DNA of 50,913 bases, from the NCBI GenBank assembly GCA_020404105.1, contig JADBWH010000009.1, positions 1 through 50,913 of the forward strand. Reading direction: 5' to 3'. Below, in pieces: positions 44,239 through 50,913 of the stretch. The stretch's first letter is position 1. Each line of letters starts with the position of its first letter. This stretch comes from Pseudanabaena sp. M53BS1SP1A06MG (GTDB taxonomy: Bacteria > Cyanobacteriota > Cyanobacteriia > Pseudanabaenales > Pseudanabaenaceae). Made by a program: the position numbers and the translations under genes. The notes under the pieces are model-generated. The model searched no databases and had not been told where the DNA came from. It saw only the letters and a program-made list of their open reading frames with translations.

Positions 44239-44691
44239 TCAAATTAAGTCAAATTCTTTTAAAGCAGGCAAAAAATTACTGTTCTCGTGATGGGATATGC
44301 TGAGCTTGATTAGGGCAAATCTTTGTAAAGGGGTGAGATTTTGCCATTGCGATAGTTCTAGCGATACTTTTAATTCTTCTAGATGCTGCAAAACACTGAG
44401 CGGGATAAATTCACCTTGCAACCATGCAGGATTTTCTTCAATGAGTAAATCATTAGGATATATCTGGAAATGTTGACAAACTAGCGATCGCAAGTAGTCC
44501 CGATAGTTTTGAATTTCTACGGCAGTAGTACAGGGCAGGGCTATTAATTTTTGGCGATCGCCAGTTGAAAAACTGAGCCAATGCTGAAGTTTTAGTTTGA
44601 TGCCACAGGTATCAAGTTTGTAGCGTACTTGCATTGGGATACATCGCAAGGAGACTACAAATTCGGCTTCAAACTGAAAAAATTGGAGCAT
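44239..44691 (-). CDS. narM: Nitrate reductase-associated protein NarM
   Basis: 150 residues matching the cyanobacterial nitrate-reductase-associated family; NarM is required for active NarB nitrate reductase. Signature stretches are FFQFEAEFVVSLRCIPMQVR, YKLDTCGIKLKL and the C-terminal LTPLQRFALIKLSISHHENS followed by NFLPALKEF. Two conserved cysteines (SLRCIP, DTCGIK) are present. No narB, nrt or moa gene is in the window, so it is unlinked here. No perfect NtcA box was seen in its short upstream region. Confidence 0.92.
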   Translation of the reverse strand: MLQFFQFEAEFVVSLRCIPMQVRYKLDTCGIKLKLQHWLSFSTGDRQKLIALPCTTAVEIQNYRDYLRSLVCQHFQIYPNDLLIEENPAWLQGEFIPLSVLQHLEELKVSLELSQWQNLTPLQRFALIKLSISHHENSNFLPALKEFDLI

Positions 44692-44775
44692 AGGTCAATA
44701 ATGAGATAGTTTGTTGACTGGGGTTTAGACTAAGTTGATTAATGTCAGGACTGATTAAGCCTGCAAATTTTATAA

Positions 44776-44892
44776 GTTCAGAATCAAAAGCCTTTCTTGG
44801 CAAGGCTTTTGATTCTGAGATTTGAGAGAGGGTGTGCATTACAAACCCTCTCTCAAATCCTGTTGTAAATTATGCCGAATTCTTGTTAATAA
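44776..44892. repeat. Double-hairpin repeat, family G, copy 2
   Basis: Hairpin 1: CAGAATCAAAAGCCTT / AAGGCTTTTGATTCTG. Hairpin 2: ATTTGAGAGAGGGT / ACCCTCTCTCAAAT. The tail CCTGTTGTAAATTATGCCGA matches 2181-2201 closely. Upstream TGCAAATTTTATA is also shared with copy 1. Confidence 0.8.
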
Positions 44893-44923
44893 AGCAAAGT
44901 TGAATTCTGGCATTAGCATTATC

Positions 44924-44956
44924 TAAGGATGGGCAGCGCTGCACCGCCCATCCTTA
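44924..44956. repeat. Palindrome
   Basis: TAAGGATGGGC / GCCCATCCTTA arms around a GC-rich AGCGCTGCACC loop. Confidence 0.6.
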
Positions 44957-45181
44957 ACTATTTAGCACTACTGAGATTTGCTGGTCAGAATGATAAGCAT
45001 GATCAACCATGACATAACAGAAAAAGGGTGAACAGAACTACTGATAGCCCCCATTTTGCTGGAAATCTGCCAAATGACCAAAGAAAAGAGTGACCTTCTT
45101 TTCTGGAATAGATTTTAATAGTGAAATCTATGAAATTGATTGTCTTGTGATTACTCTTGTGAAAGCAAAAATTGAAAATAT

Positions 45182-45275
45182 TATAGCTATAGCCAAATAA
45201 GTTAAGACAAAAACAAAACCCACAACTCTCTTCTGGGTTTTGTTTTTGTCTTAACATAACTGGATACTGCTATAC
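45182..45275. repeat. TATAGC-ended element with 22-bp perfect hairpin
   Basis: Ends TATAGCTATAGCCA and, reversed, TATAGCAGTATCCAG. The inner stem TTAAGACAAAAACAAAACCC (45201-45255) is perfect with an 11-nt loop. Confidence 0.65.
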
Positions 45276-45284
45276 AAGAGATCG

Positions 45285-45371
45285 GACTTATGCAAACCGA
45301 AGGAATTTATTAGGTTTGAGGAGGATGTTGTGTCAGTTTCGCTTGCATAACATCTACTCAATGCGTAAGTC
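45285..45371. repeat. Family F repeat, copy 1
   Basis: GACTTATGCAAACC at the left, ACTCAATGCGTAAGTC at the right (inverted GACTTACGCA-type ends). The middle ATTTATTAGGTTTGAGGAGG parallels the copy at 45472-45559. Confidence 0.55.
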
Positions 45372-45471
45372 ATATTTTATTAAGGGAATTGGGAAATGAA
45401 TCGATATTTTATCTAGTCCATTTCAAGCATTGACAGTTAATACAGCACTTGTGTAGATTACAGATTTATAG

Positions 45472-45559
45472 GTCTTACCCAATGCTAACTAATTTATTGG
45501 TTTTTGAGTGGATGTGGCGCAGGCTTTGCCTGCGCCACATCCACTCAATGCGTAATTTC
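45472..45559. repeat. Family F repeat, copy 2
   Basis: GTCTTACCCAATGCTAAC, then AATTTATTGGTTTT, then a perfect GAGTGGATGTGGCGCAGGC hairpin arm mirrored to CATCCACTC, ending AATGCGTAATTTC. Confidence 0.6.
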
Positions 45560-45635
45560 TAACTTAATGGAAGAATTAGAAAATGTTGTCTAGAAATAGG
45601 TTACATGATTGCTCATTTACTATGGCTGAATAATT

Positions 45636-46571
45636 ATGCGTGTTGTATTTTTTGGAACTCCAGACTTTGCAGTTCCTTCATTAGAGAAACTTTTATCTGA
45701 ACCAGATTTTGAATTAGTGGGTGTGGTATCTCAACCAGATACTAGGCGCGGGCGGGGGAATCAAGTTACGCCATCACCTGTCAAAGCAGCCACGATCGCT
45801 AAAAATCCTAAACTGCGAATTTGGCAGCCCGATCGCCTGAAAAAAGATCAACAGGTACTTGAGGAACTAGTCGCCACAAATGCCGATGTATTTGTCGTAG
45901 TTGCTTACGGACAGATTCTCTCCAAAAAGATTTTGAATATGCCTAGATATGGCTGTATCAATGTGCATGGCTCATTACTGCCTAAATATCGTGGGGCTGC
46001 ACCGATTCAATGGGCGATCGCTAATGGAGAGATTATTACTGGCGTTACAACTATGCAAATGGATGCAGGCATTGATACAGGTGCAATGTTACTCAAAGCG
46101 GAGTTAGAAATTTTGCCTGAAGACAATACGGATACCTTAAGTACGAAATTGGCAAATTTAGGTGCAGATTTATTAATTGATACTTTGAGCAGCCTAGATA
46201 CGATCAAGCCTGAACCTCAAGACGATGCTTTGTCTTGCTATTCACCAATGATTGGGCGCAAGGATTGGCAACTAGATTGGAGCAAAGAATCGATCACTTT
46301 ACATAATCGCATTCGAGCTTTCTATCCCAATTGCTATACAGATTTTCGGGGACAGAGGTTAAAAATTACAAAATCTGAAGTTATTGAATCGGCTGATAAC
46401 TTAGATAATATTGGGAAAATTGTCGAGATTCTCAAGGGCAAAGGCTTTGGATTGCAAACTGGTAAAGGCTTATTACTCATTACAGAGGTGCAACCTGCGG
46501 GCAAGAAACTACAATCGGGTTGGGATTTTGTTAATGGTGCAAGAATTGCGATTGGGGAATCATTAACCTAA
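45636..46571 (+). CDS. fmt: Methionyl-tRNA formyltransferase
   Basis: Formylates initiator Met-tRNA using 10-formyl-tetrahydrofolate; its substrate pool is shared with PurU at 2585-3457. 311 residues. Start MRVVFFGTPDFAVPSLEKL, active-site region NVHGSLLPKYRGAAPIQWAI (conserved N, H), DAGIDTGAML with the catalytic Asp, and the C-terminal tRNA-binding domain (about 210-305). ATG at 45636. Monocistronic; unlike many bacteria no def gene adjoins. Confidence 0.97.
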   Translation: MRVVFFGTPDFAVPSLEKLLSEPDFELVGVVSQPDTRRGRGNQVTPSPVKAATIAKNPKLRIWQPDRLKKDQQVLEELVATNADVFVVVAYGQILSKKILNMPRYGCINVHGSLLPKYRGAAPIQWAIANGEIITGVTTMQMDAGIDTGAMLLKAELEILPEDNTDTLSTKLANLGADLLIDTLSSLDTIKPEPQDDALSCYSPMIGRKDWQLDWSKESITLHNRIRAFYPNCYTDFRGQRLKITKSEVIESADNLDNIGKIVEILKGKGFGLQTGKGLLLITEVQPAGKKLQSGWDFVNGARIAIGESLT

Positions 46572-46649
46572 CAGATGGGTATCACAAGAATCCGAAGAAT
46601 TTGTTTTGCATAGCAACGATAGTATCGCTATGCAAGCTTTTTCTGATGT

Positions 46650-46754
46650 ATAGCGGTTTTCATTTAGCATACGGCAAGAATGAAAACTCAAAACTTTTAA
46701 TGGGACTGATTTTTTGTTTTCAAATGAGTACACACTCGTTTGAAAACCGCTATA
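46650..46754. repeat. TATAGCGGTTTTCA-ended element
   Basis: Ends TATAGCGGTTTTCATTT and TTTGAAAACCGCTATA are inverted. Inner sequence about 70 bp, AT-rich, with a partial ATGAAAAC/GTTTTCAAAT pairing. It ends 63 bp before ureD, so it may lie in the urease promoter. Confidence 0.65.
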
Positions 46755-46817
46755 TTGATCGCATTAGATGCTATGTTTCCTATTGCAGAGAATTTACAAA
46801 ATTAACTAGATAATGCT

Positions 46818-47642
46818 ATGGTTTCATCTTGGGCGGGAGAATTAGAATTAGAATTTGCGAAACGGAATCAACAAACCGTATTAGCACGTAATTACACCGT
46901 CGCACCTTGGAAAACTCAGCGATCGCTATATCCCGAAGGTGAAGAAGTTTGTCATTGCATTCTCTTGCATACTGCAGGTGGTTTAGTCGGTGGTGATCGC
47001 TTATCAGCAAAAATTTATTTACAACCGCAATCTCAAGCGCTGATTACTACGGCTGCAGCTAGCAAAATCTATCGCAGCAAAGGTGCAGAATCTTTACAGA
47101 ATATCCAGATCCGTCTTGATGAGGGAGCTAGTTTGGAATGGTTCCCACAGGAAACCATTATATTTTCCGAAGCGCAGTATCGCCAACAAACTAAAATCGA
47201 ACTCGCATCAAATGCTACTTTAACAATGTGGGAAATTGTTAGGTTTGGGCGTACAGCTAGGGGAGAGAAATTTCTAGATGGTAATTGGCGATCGCATACA
47301 GAGGTATGGCGTGACCAAAGTCCGTTATGGATTGATCGACAATATCTCAATGGGAATTCAGAAATGTTAGGAAGTCCTAATGGATTAAATAATTATGTGA
47401 TCGCTGCTAATTTCATTTTCGTTGGTGCTGTTGTAGAGACTGAATTAATTACACAGATGCGCTCTACATGGGAGCAAGGAAATTATCAAGGGATGTCTGG
47501 AGTGACGCGATCTCTATCGGGTTTAGTATGTCGTTATTTCGGTAACTCCTCTAGTGATGCGCGTAAATGGTTTCAACAAATTTGGCAGCTTTTACGTGTA
47601 TCCTATAGGGATAGAGCAATATGCGTACCTAGAGTCTGGTAA
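46818..47642 (+). CDS. ureD: Urease accessory protein UreD
   Basis: Scaffold that binds apo-urease and, with UreF and UreG, delivers nickel and carbamylates the active-site lysine. 274 residues. Family blocks are LHTAGGLVGGDRLSAKI, TTAAASKIYRSKGAES, ASLEWFPQETIIFSEAQYRQ, MWEIVRFGRTARGEKF and the closing RDRAICVPRVW. First gene of the urease cluster, ATG 46818, no clear Shine-Dalgarno. The DNA of its last codons is duplicated downstream with a hairpin (47688-47749). ureE, ureF and ureG are not in the window. Confidence 0.94.
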   Translation: MVSSWAGELELEFAKRNQQTVLARNYTVAPWKTQRSLYPEGEEVCHCILLHTAGGLVGGDRLSAKIYLQPQSQALITTAAASKIYRSKGAESLQNIQIRLDEGASLEWFPQETIIFSEAQYRQQTKIELASNATLTMWEIVRFGRTARGEKFLDGNWRSHTEVWRDQSPLWIDRQYLNGNSEMLGSPNGLNNYVIAANFIFVGAVVETELITQMRSTWEQGNYQGMSGVTRSLSGLVCRYFGNSSSDARKWFQQIWQLLRVSYRDRAICVPRVW

Positions 47643-47749
47643 GTTTTTAGTTTTGGCTAAGCCAAAACTAAAAACTCAATAAATACATACCTAGAGTTTG
47701 GTAAGTTTGTGATTTTGGCGCAACCAAAATCACAAACCAAGTAAATGAG
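47626..47749. repeat. Tandem 62-bp duplication of the ureD 3' end with hairpin
   Basis: Unit 1 (47626-47687) starts with the ureD end TACCTAGAGTCTGGTAAG and a 17-bp stem. Unit 2 (47688-47749) repeats TACCTAGAGTTTGGTAAG with a 14-bp stem. The arms differ at three positions, each compensated on the other arm (GTTTTTAGTTTTGG against GTTTGTGATTTTGG). Confidence 0.85.
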
Positions 47750-47763
47750 TTTGGTAGATATCC

Positions 47764-48066
47764 ATGCAACTTTCGCCTCAAGAAAAAGATAAATTATTGA
47801 TCTTTACGGCTGCATTATTAGCAGAGCGTCGTAAAGCTAAAGGTTTGAAGTTAAATTATCCTGAAGCGATTGCCTTTATCACTGCGGAGATTTTGGAGGG
47901 AGCAAGGGAAGGTCGCACAGTTGCAGATTTAATGTCCTATGGTGCAACTTTGCTCACCCGTGATGATGTGATGGAAGGCATTCCCGAAATGATTCATGAT
48001 GTGCAAGTAGAAGCGACTTTTCCCGATGGAACTAAACTGGTGACAGTCCATAATCCTATTCGTTAG
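47764..48066 (+). CDS. ureA: Urease gamma subunit
   Basis: Smallest structural subunit of urease (urea to ammonia and carbamate). 100 residues, full length: [20 protein letters not shown], then [34 protein letters not shown] and [20 protein letters not shown] with the closing HNPIR. Starts 14 bp after the tandem repeat that separates it from ureD. The hairpins in that repeat may lower read-through and change the ureD:ureA ratio (inference). Confidence 0.97.
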   Translation: MQLSPQEKDKLLIFTAALLAERRKAKGLKLNYPEAIAFITAEILEGAREGRTVADLMSYGATLLTRDDVMEGIPEMIHDVQVEATFPDGTKLVTVHNPIR

Positions 48067-48098
48067 CTGTCAATCCAAATACTTTATGGAGGTCTGAG

Positions 48099-48743
48099 AT
48101 GATTGCGATCGCAACGCCCCAAAAACAACAAAAAGAAACAGAGGTAGCACAGAAACTAACCTTTGAGCAGTTTCTGAAAATTTATCCTGAATATGGACAT
48201 TATGAACTTATTGATGGTGAGCTAGTTAAGATTTTTGAAATGGCATTTACACGCAATCATGACGATGTTAGAGAGTTTATCGATAGACGTTTTTATCGTG
48301 AAGTCGAACGATTAGCTCTTAACTATGTTATTAAGAGAGCAGTTCCCATAAGAAGCATAGACCAAAACGGAAATGAGTGTGGGCGTGTACCTGACTTAAG
48401 TGTGATTGATGCGACATCTTGGCGCTCTAATCGTAGTGACTATAAAGGATTTCGCGACAAAATTCAGTTAGCTGTTGAAGTGGTTTCTACAAACTGGGAA
48501 GATGATTATATTGACAAGTTTGAAGAATATCAACGCTTGGGTATTACTGAATATTGGATTGTGGATTATTCAGCGATCGCTAGTCGTGAATTTTTAGGTA
48601 ATCCCAAAGTCCCCACGGTGTTTGTGAATTTGCTAGATGAAAATGGTAAATATCAAACAACTAGATTTACAGGAGATGACAAAATTAATTCGCAGACTTT
48701 TCCTGAATTAGACTTAACTGCTACTCAAATTCTCAACATCTAG
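48099..48743 (+). CDS. Uma2 family (DUF820) PD-(D/E)XK-like protein
   Basis: 214 residues of the restriction-endonuclease-like family that is multiplied in cyanobacteria. It has [14 protein letters not shown] at the N-terminus, then VPDLSVIDA (the D), and [20 protein letters not shown] with E-x-V and K in the usual core, followed by [14 protein letters not shown]. The probable active residues D, E and K are all present. Strong GGAGG at 48088-48092. It sits between ureA and ureB in the same direction, with gaps of 32 and 44 bp, an unusual place since ureA and ureB are normally adjacent. Its role is unknown. Confidence 0.9.
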   Translation: MIAIATPQKQQKETEVAQKLTFEQFLKIYPEYGHYELIDGELVKIFEMAFTRNHDDVREFIDRRFYREVERLALNYVIKRAVPIRSIDQNGNECGRVPDLSVIDATSWRSNRSDYKGFRDKIQLAVEVVSTNWEDDYIDKFEEYQRLGITEYWIVDYSAIASREFLGNPKVPTVFVNLLDENGKYQTTRFTGDDKINSQTFPELDLTATQILNI

Positions 48744-48787
48744 AAAGTAGCTTTGCATCGCAATTAAATAACAATGGAGATAAATCT

Positions 48788-49099
48788 ATGATTGTTGGTG
48801 AGATCATTACTCAAGAAGGTGATATTGAATTAAACGCTGGGCGCGAAGTGATTACACTTAAGGTTGCTAATTCAGGCGATCGCCCGATCCAAGTTGGTTC
48901 CCATTTTCATTTCTACGAAACTAATCGAGCGCTGATCTTTGAACGCGATCGCGCTAAAGGCACACACCTTGATATCCCTGCAGGAACTTCCATCCGCTTT
49001 GAACCAGGGGATGAGAAGGAAGTAAATCTAGTTCCCTATGTGGGTACTCGCGAGATTTACGGATTTAATGCTTTAGTAGAAGGCAAATTGGAGAATTAA
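48788..49099 (+). CDS. ureB: Urease beta subunit
   Basis: 103-residue structural subunit: [53 protein letters not shown]-type segment (here [14 protein letters not shown]) and [20 protein letters not shown]. Good ribosome-binding site GGAGAT 10 bp before the ATG. The ureC ATG follows the stop by 4 bp, so the two are surely co-translated. Confidence 0.97.
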   Translation: MIVGEIITQEGDIELNAGREVITLKVANSGDRPIQVGSHFHFYETNRALIFERDRAKGTHLDIPAGTSIRFEPGDEKEVNLVPYVGTREIYGFNALVEGKLEN

Positions 49100-49103
49100 A
49101 CAA

Positions 49104-50816
49104 ATGAGTTATAGAATGTCGCGCCGTGCCTACGCAGAAACCTATGGCGCAACCGTTGGTGATAAAGTTCGCTTAGCTGATACTGAATTATTTATTGAAG
49201 TGGAACGTGACTACACCACCTATGGTGACGAAGTGAAATTTGGTGGTGGTAAGGTGATTCGTGATGGCATGGGACAATCGCCAATTACTAATGCCAATGG
49301 AGCCGTTGATGTCGCGATTACCAATGCTTTAATTCTCGATTGGTGGGGCGTGGTGAAGGCAGATGTTGGGATTAAAGATGGCAAGATTGTCGCAATCGGT
49401 AAGGCAGGCAATCCTTACATTCAGGACAATGTGAATATCATTATTGGTGCTGGTACGGAAATAATTGCAGGCGAAGGCAGGATTCTCACCGCAGGAGGCA
49501 TTGATACCCATATCCATTTCATCTGTCCACAGCAAATTGAAGTAGCGATCGCATCTGGAATCACGACGATGATCGGTGGTGGAACTGGTCCTGCTGTAGG
49601 TACAAACGCCACCACCTGCACCCCTGGTCCTTGGAATATTTATCGAATGTTGCAATCCGCCGATGCTTTTCCGATGAATATAGGTTTTTCAGGTAAGGGC
49701 AATAGCAGCAAGCCCGAAGGACTAATTGAACAAGTAGAAGCTGGGGTAATTGGGTTAAAACTCCATGAAGATTGGGGAACCACACCTGCCACGATTGATA
49801 CTTGTTTGGGTGTTGCTGATGAGTATGATGTGCAGGTTGCCATCCATACGGACACGCTCAACGAAGCAGGATTTGTAGAAGATACGATCGCTGCTTTTAA
49901 AAATCGCGTGATCCATACCTATCACACCGAAGGTGCAGGAGGCGGTCACGCTCCCGACATTATTAAAATTTGCGGTGAAGCGAATGTGCTACCTTCTTCC
50001 ACAAATCCCACTCGTCCCTATACCTTAAATACACTCGATGAACACTTGGATATGCTGATGGTCTGTCACCATCTCGATCCTAGCATTCCTGAGGATGTCT
50101 CCTTTGCCGAATCAAGAATCCGTCGCGAAACGATCGCTGCCGAAGATATTCTCCATGACATTGGTGCATTTAGTATGCTCTCCTCCGATTCACAAGCAAT
50201 GGGAAGGGTTGGCGAAGTAATTATCCGCACTTGGCAGACTGCTCATAAAATGAAGGTACAGCGAGGAGTGCTAGTGAGTCCTGAAACCACGAGAGCTGAC
50301 AATTTTCGCGCTCAGCGCTATGTGGCAAAATACACGATTAATCCTGCGATCACCCACGGGATTTCTGAATATGTTGGTTCCATTGAAGTTGGCAAAATCG
50401 CCGATCTTGTTCTCTGGCATCCTGCATTTTTTGGAGTCAAGCCCGAAATGGTGTTGAAAGGAGGATTTATTGCATGGTCACAGATGGGTGATGCCAATGC
50501 TAGTATTCCCACACCGCAACCCGTCTATATGCGTCCGATGTTTGGCAGTTATGGCGGCGCGATCGCAACCACATCCTTTACCTTTATTTCTCAAGCAGCG
50601 ATGGCGAGAGATATTCCTAATCAACTAGGCTTGAAAAAGCAAGTACTCACGGTTAAAGGAACTCGGAATATTAGCAAACGTGACCTAAAGCTCAATGATG
50701 CTTTGCCAGTGATGGAAGTCGATCCAGAAACCTATGAGGTTCGTGCTGATGGCGAATTACTGACCTGTGAGCCTGCGTCAGTATTGCCGATGGCACAGCG
50801 ATATTTCTTGTTTTAA
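49104..50816 (+). CDS. ureC: Urease alpha subunit
   Basis: Catalytic subunit with the dinuclear nickel site. 570 residues. Ligands are present: H136 and H138 (DTHIHF), K219 to be carbamylated (GLKLHEDWG), H248 (AIHTD), H274 ([15 protein letters not shown]) and D362 (SSDSQAMGR). The mobile-flap cysteine is C321 with H322 (MVCHHLDP). GGAG lies upstream within the ureB end. It ends the cluster in this window; a hairpin-containing repeat follows 20 bp later. Confidence 0.98.
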   Translation: MSYRMSRRAYAETYGATVGDKVRLADTELFIEVERDYTTYGDEVKFGGGKVIRDGMGQSPITNANGAVDVAITNALILDWWGVVKADVGIKDGKIVAIGKAGNPYIQDNVNIIIGAGTEIIAGEGRILTAGGIDTHIHFICPQQIEVAIASGITTMIGGGTGPAVGTNATTCTPGPWNIYRMLQSADAFPMNIGFSGKGNSSKPEGLIEQVEAGVIGLKLHEDWGTTPATIDTCLGVADEYDVQVAIHTDTLNEAGFVEDTIAAFKNRVIHTYHTEGAGGGHAPDIIKICGEANVLPSSTNPTRPYTLNTLDEHLDMLMVCHHLDPSIPEDVSFAESRIRRETIAAEDILHDIGAFSMLSSDSQAMGRVGEVIIRTWQTAHKMKVQRGVLVSPETTRADNFRAQRYVAKYTINPAITHGISEYVGSIEVGKIADLVLWHPAFFGVKPEMVLKGGFIAWSQMGDANASIPTPQPVYMRPMFGSYGGAIATTSFTFISQAAMARDIPNQLGLKKQVLTVKGTRNISKRDLKLNDALPVMEVDPETYEVRADGELLTCEPASVLPMAQRYFLF

Positions 50817-50837
50817 CTGATGTTACGTGGAAGTTTC

Positions 50838-50913
50838 TAAGACCCTCACCCCTAGCCCCTCTCCCATTAAGGGAGAGGGGAACAAGAAATTAGTCTAGCT
50901 CCCCCTCTCCCTT
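50838..50913. repeat. CCCTCTCCC-type intergenic repeat, cut by window end
   Basis: CCCTCACCCCTAGCCCCTCT, then a CCCATTAAGGGAGAGGGG hairpin, then AGCTCCCCCTCTCCCTT at the edge. This CCCCTCTCCC/GGGAGAGGGG repeat type is widespread between cyanobacterial genes. Confidence 0.65.

Larger units (their letters stand above)
44692..45635. other. 900 bp without a gene, packed with repeats
   Basis: narM upstream region, then family G (44776-44892), a GGATGGGC/GCCCATCC palindrome (44924-44956), a TATAGC-ended element (45182-45275) and two family F repeats (45285-45371, 45472-45559). An 84-codon frame at 45003-45257 lies across repeats and is rejected. Confidence 0.65.

Noticed and set aside
45003-45257. 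84-codon minus-strand ORF, cysteine-rich start
   Set aside because: Its N-terminal part is encoded by the arm of a repeat hairpin; repeated sequence rather than a gene.
47626-47749. Assembly duplication at the ureD end
   Set aside because: The two units differ at many positions, with paired changes, so they are not an assembly copy.

Overview
This window is chromosomal DNA from a cyanobacterium. The evidence is the photosystem II factor Psb28, a plant-type ferredoxin-dependent glutamate synthase, NarM, a Ycf21-type chorismate lyase, the cyanobacterial families UPF0367, DUF3370, DUF3727 and MEKHLA, a CpcD-like phycobilisome linker domain, and the very frequent octamer GCGATCGC (HIP1). Moderate GC content and the density of palindromic intergenic repeats suggest a Pseudanabaena-like filamentous form, but the genus is an inference.

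Layout. 1-530: wreckage of two insertion sequences, an IS5-type 3' end and an IS982-type transposase split by a 100-bp fold-back element. 831-6685: 1-Cys peroxiredoxin, NIL-domain protein, alkyltransferase-like protein, purU, psb28, leuA and a MEKHLA protein. 7138-11778: ferredoxin-dependent glutamate synthase. 12575-17660: WecG/TagA-type glycosyltransferase, DUF3370 protein, ECF-type ABC ATPase, UPF0367, a 57-residue small protein and nadA. 18151-22810: M48 protease, IS5-type relic, a CpcD-like protein with a long disordered tail, a YaaW-like protein and chorismate lyase. 23008-29947: coaD, argF, a YqeG phosphatase, DUF3727 overlapping mltG, a decayed TPR gene, prfC and an S4 RNA-binding protein. 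30193-35687: GAF/class III cyclase, tRNA-Asn, dnaK, a J-domain protein and tRNA-Thr. 36162-44691: purK, lipA, a YdcF-like membrane protein, an RRM protein, a coiled-coil protein, hemL, an orphan OmpR-type regulator and narM. 45636-50816: fmt, then ureD-ureA-[Uma2]-ureB-ureC.

Most genes are monocistronic housekeeping genes on either strand, many ended by long perfect hairpins that include the stop codon. Clear operon-like groups are DUF3727-mltG (overlapping) and the urease cluster. Glutamate synthase, NarM, urease and ArgF tie the window to nitrogen assimilation, but they are scattered rather than grouped.

The most unusual content is between and around the genes. At least six families of short (about 80-200 bp) fold-back elements share frames and terminal inverted repeats, while their hairpin arms vary and stay self-complementary. 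One copy sits in the IS982-type transposase with a TA duplication whose removal restores the reading frame exactly. The best protein candidate for something undescribed is the CpcD-like protein at 19481-20731, which carries two copies of a basic GHGFNK-type motif. No CRISPR array, prophage or defence island was seen.
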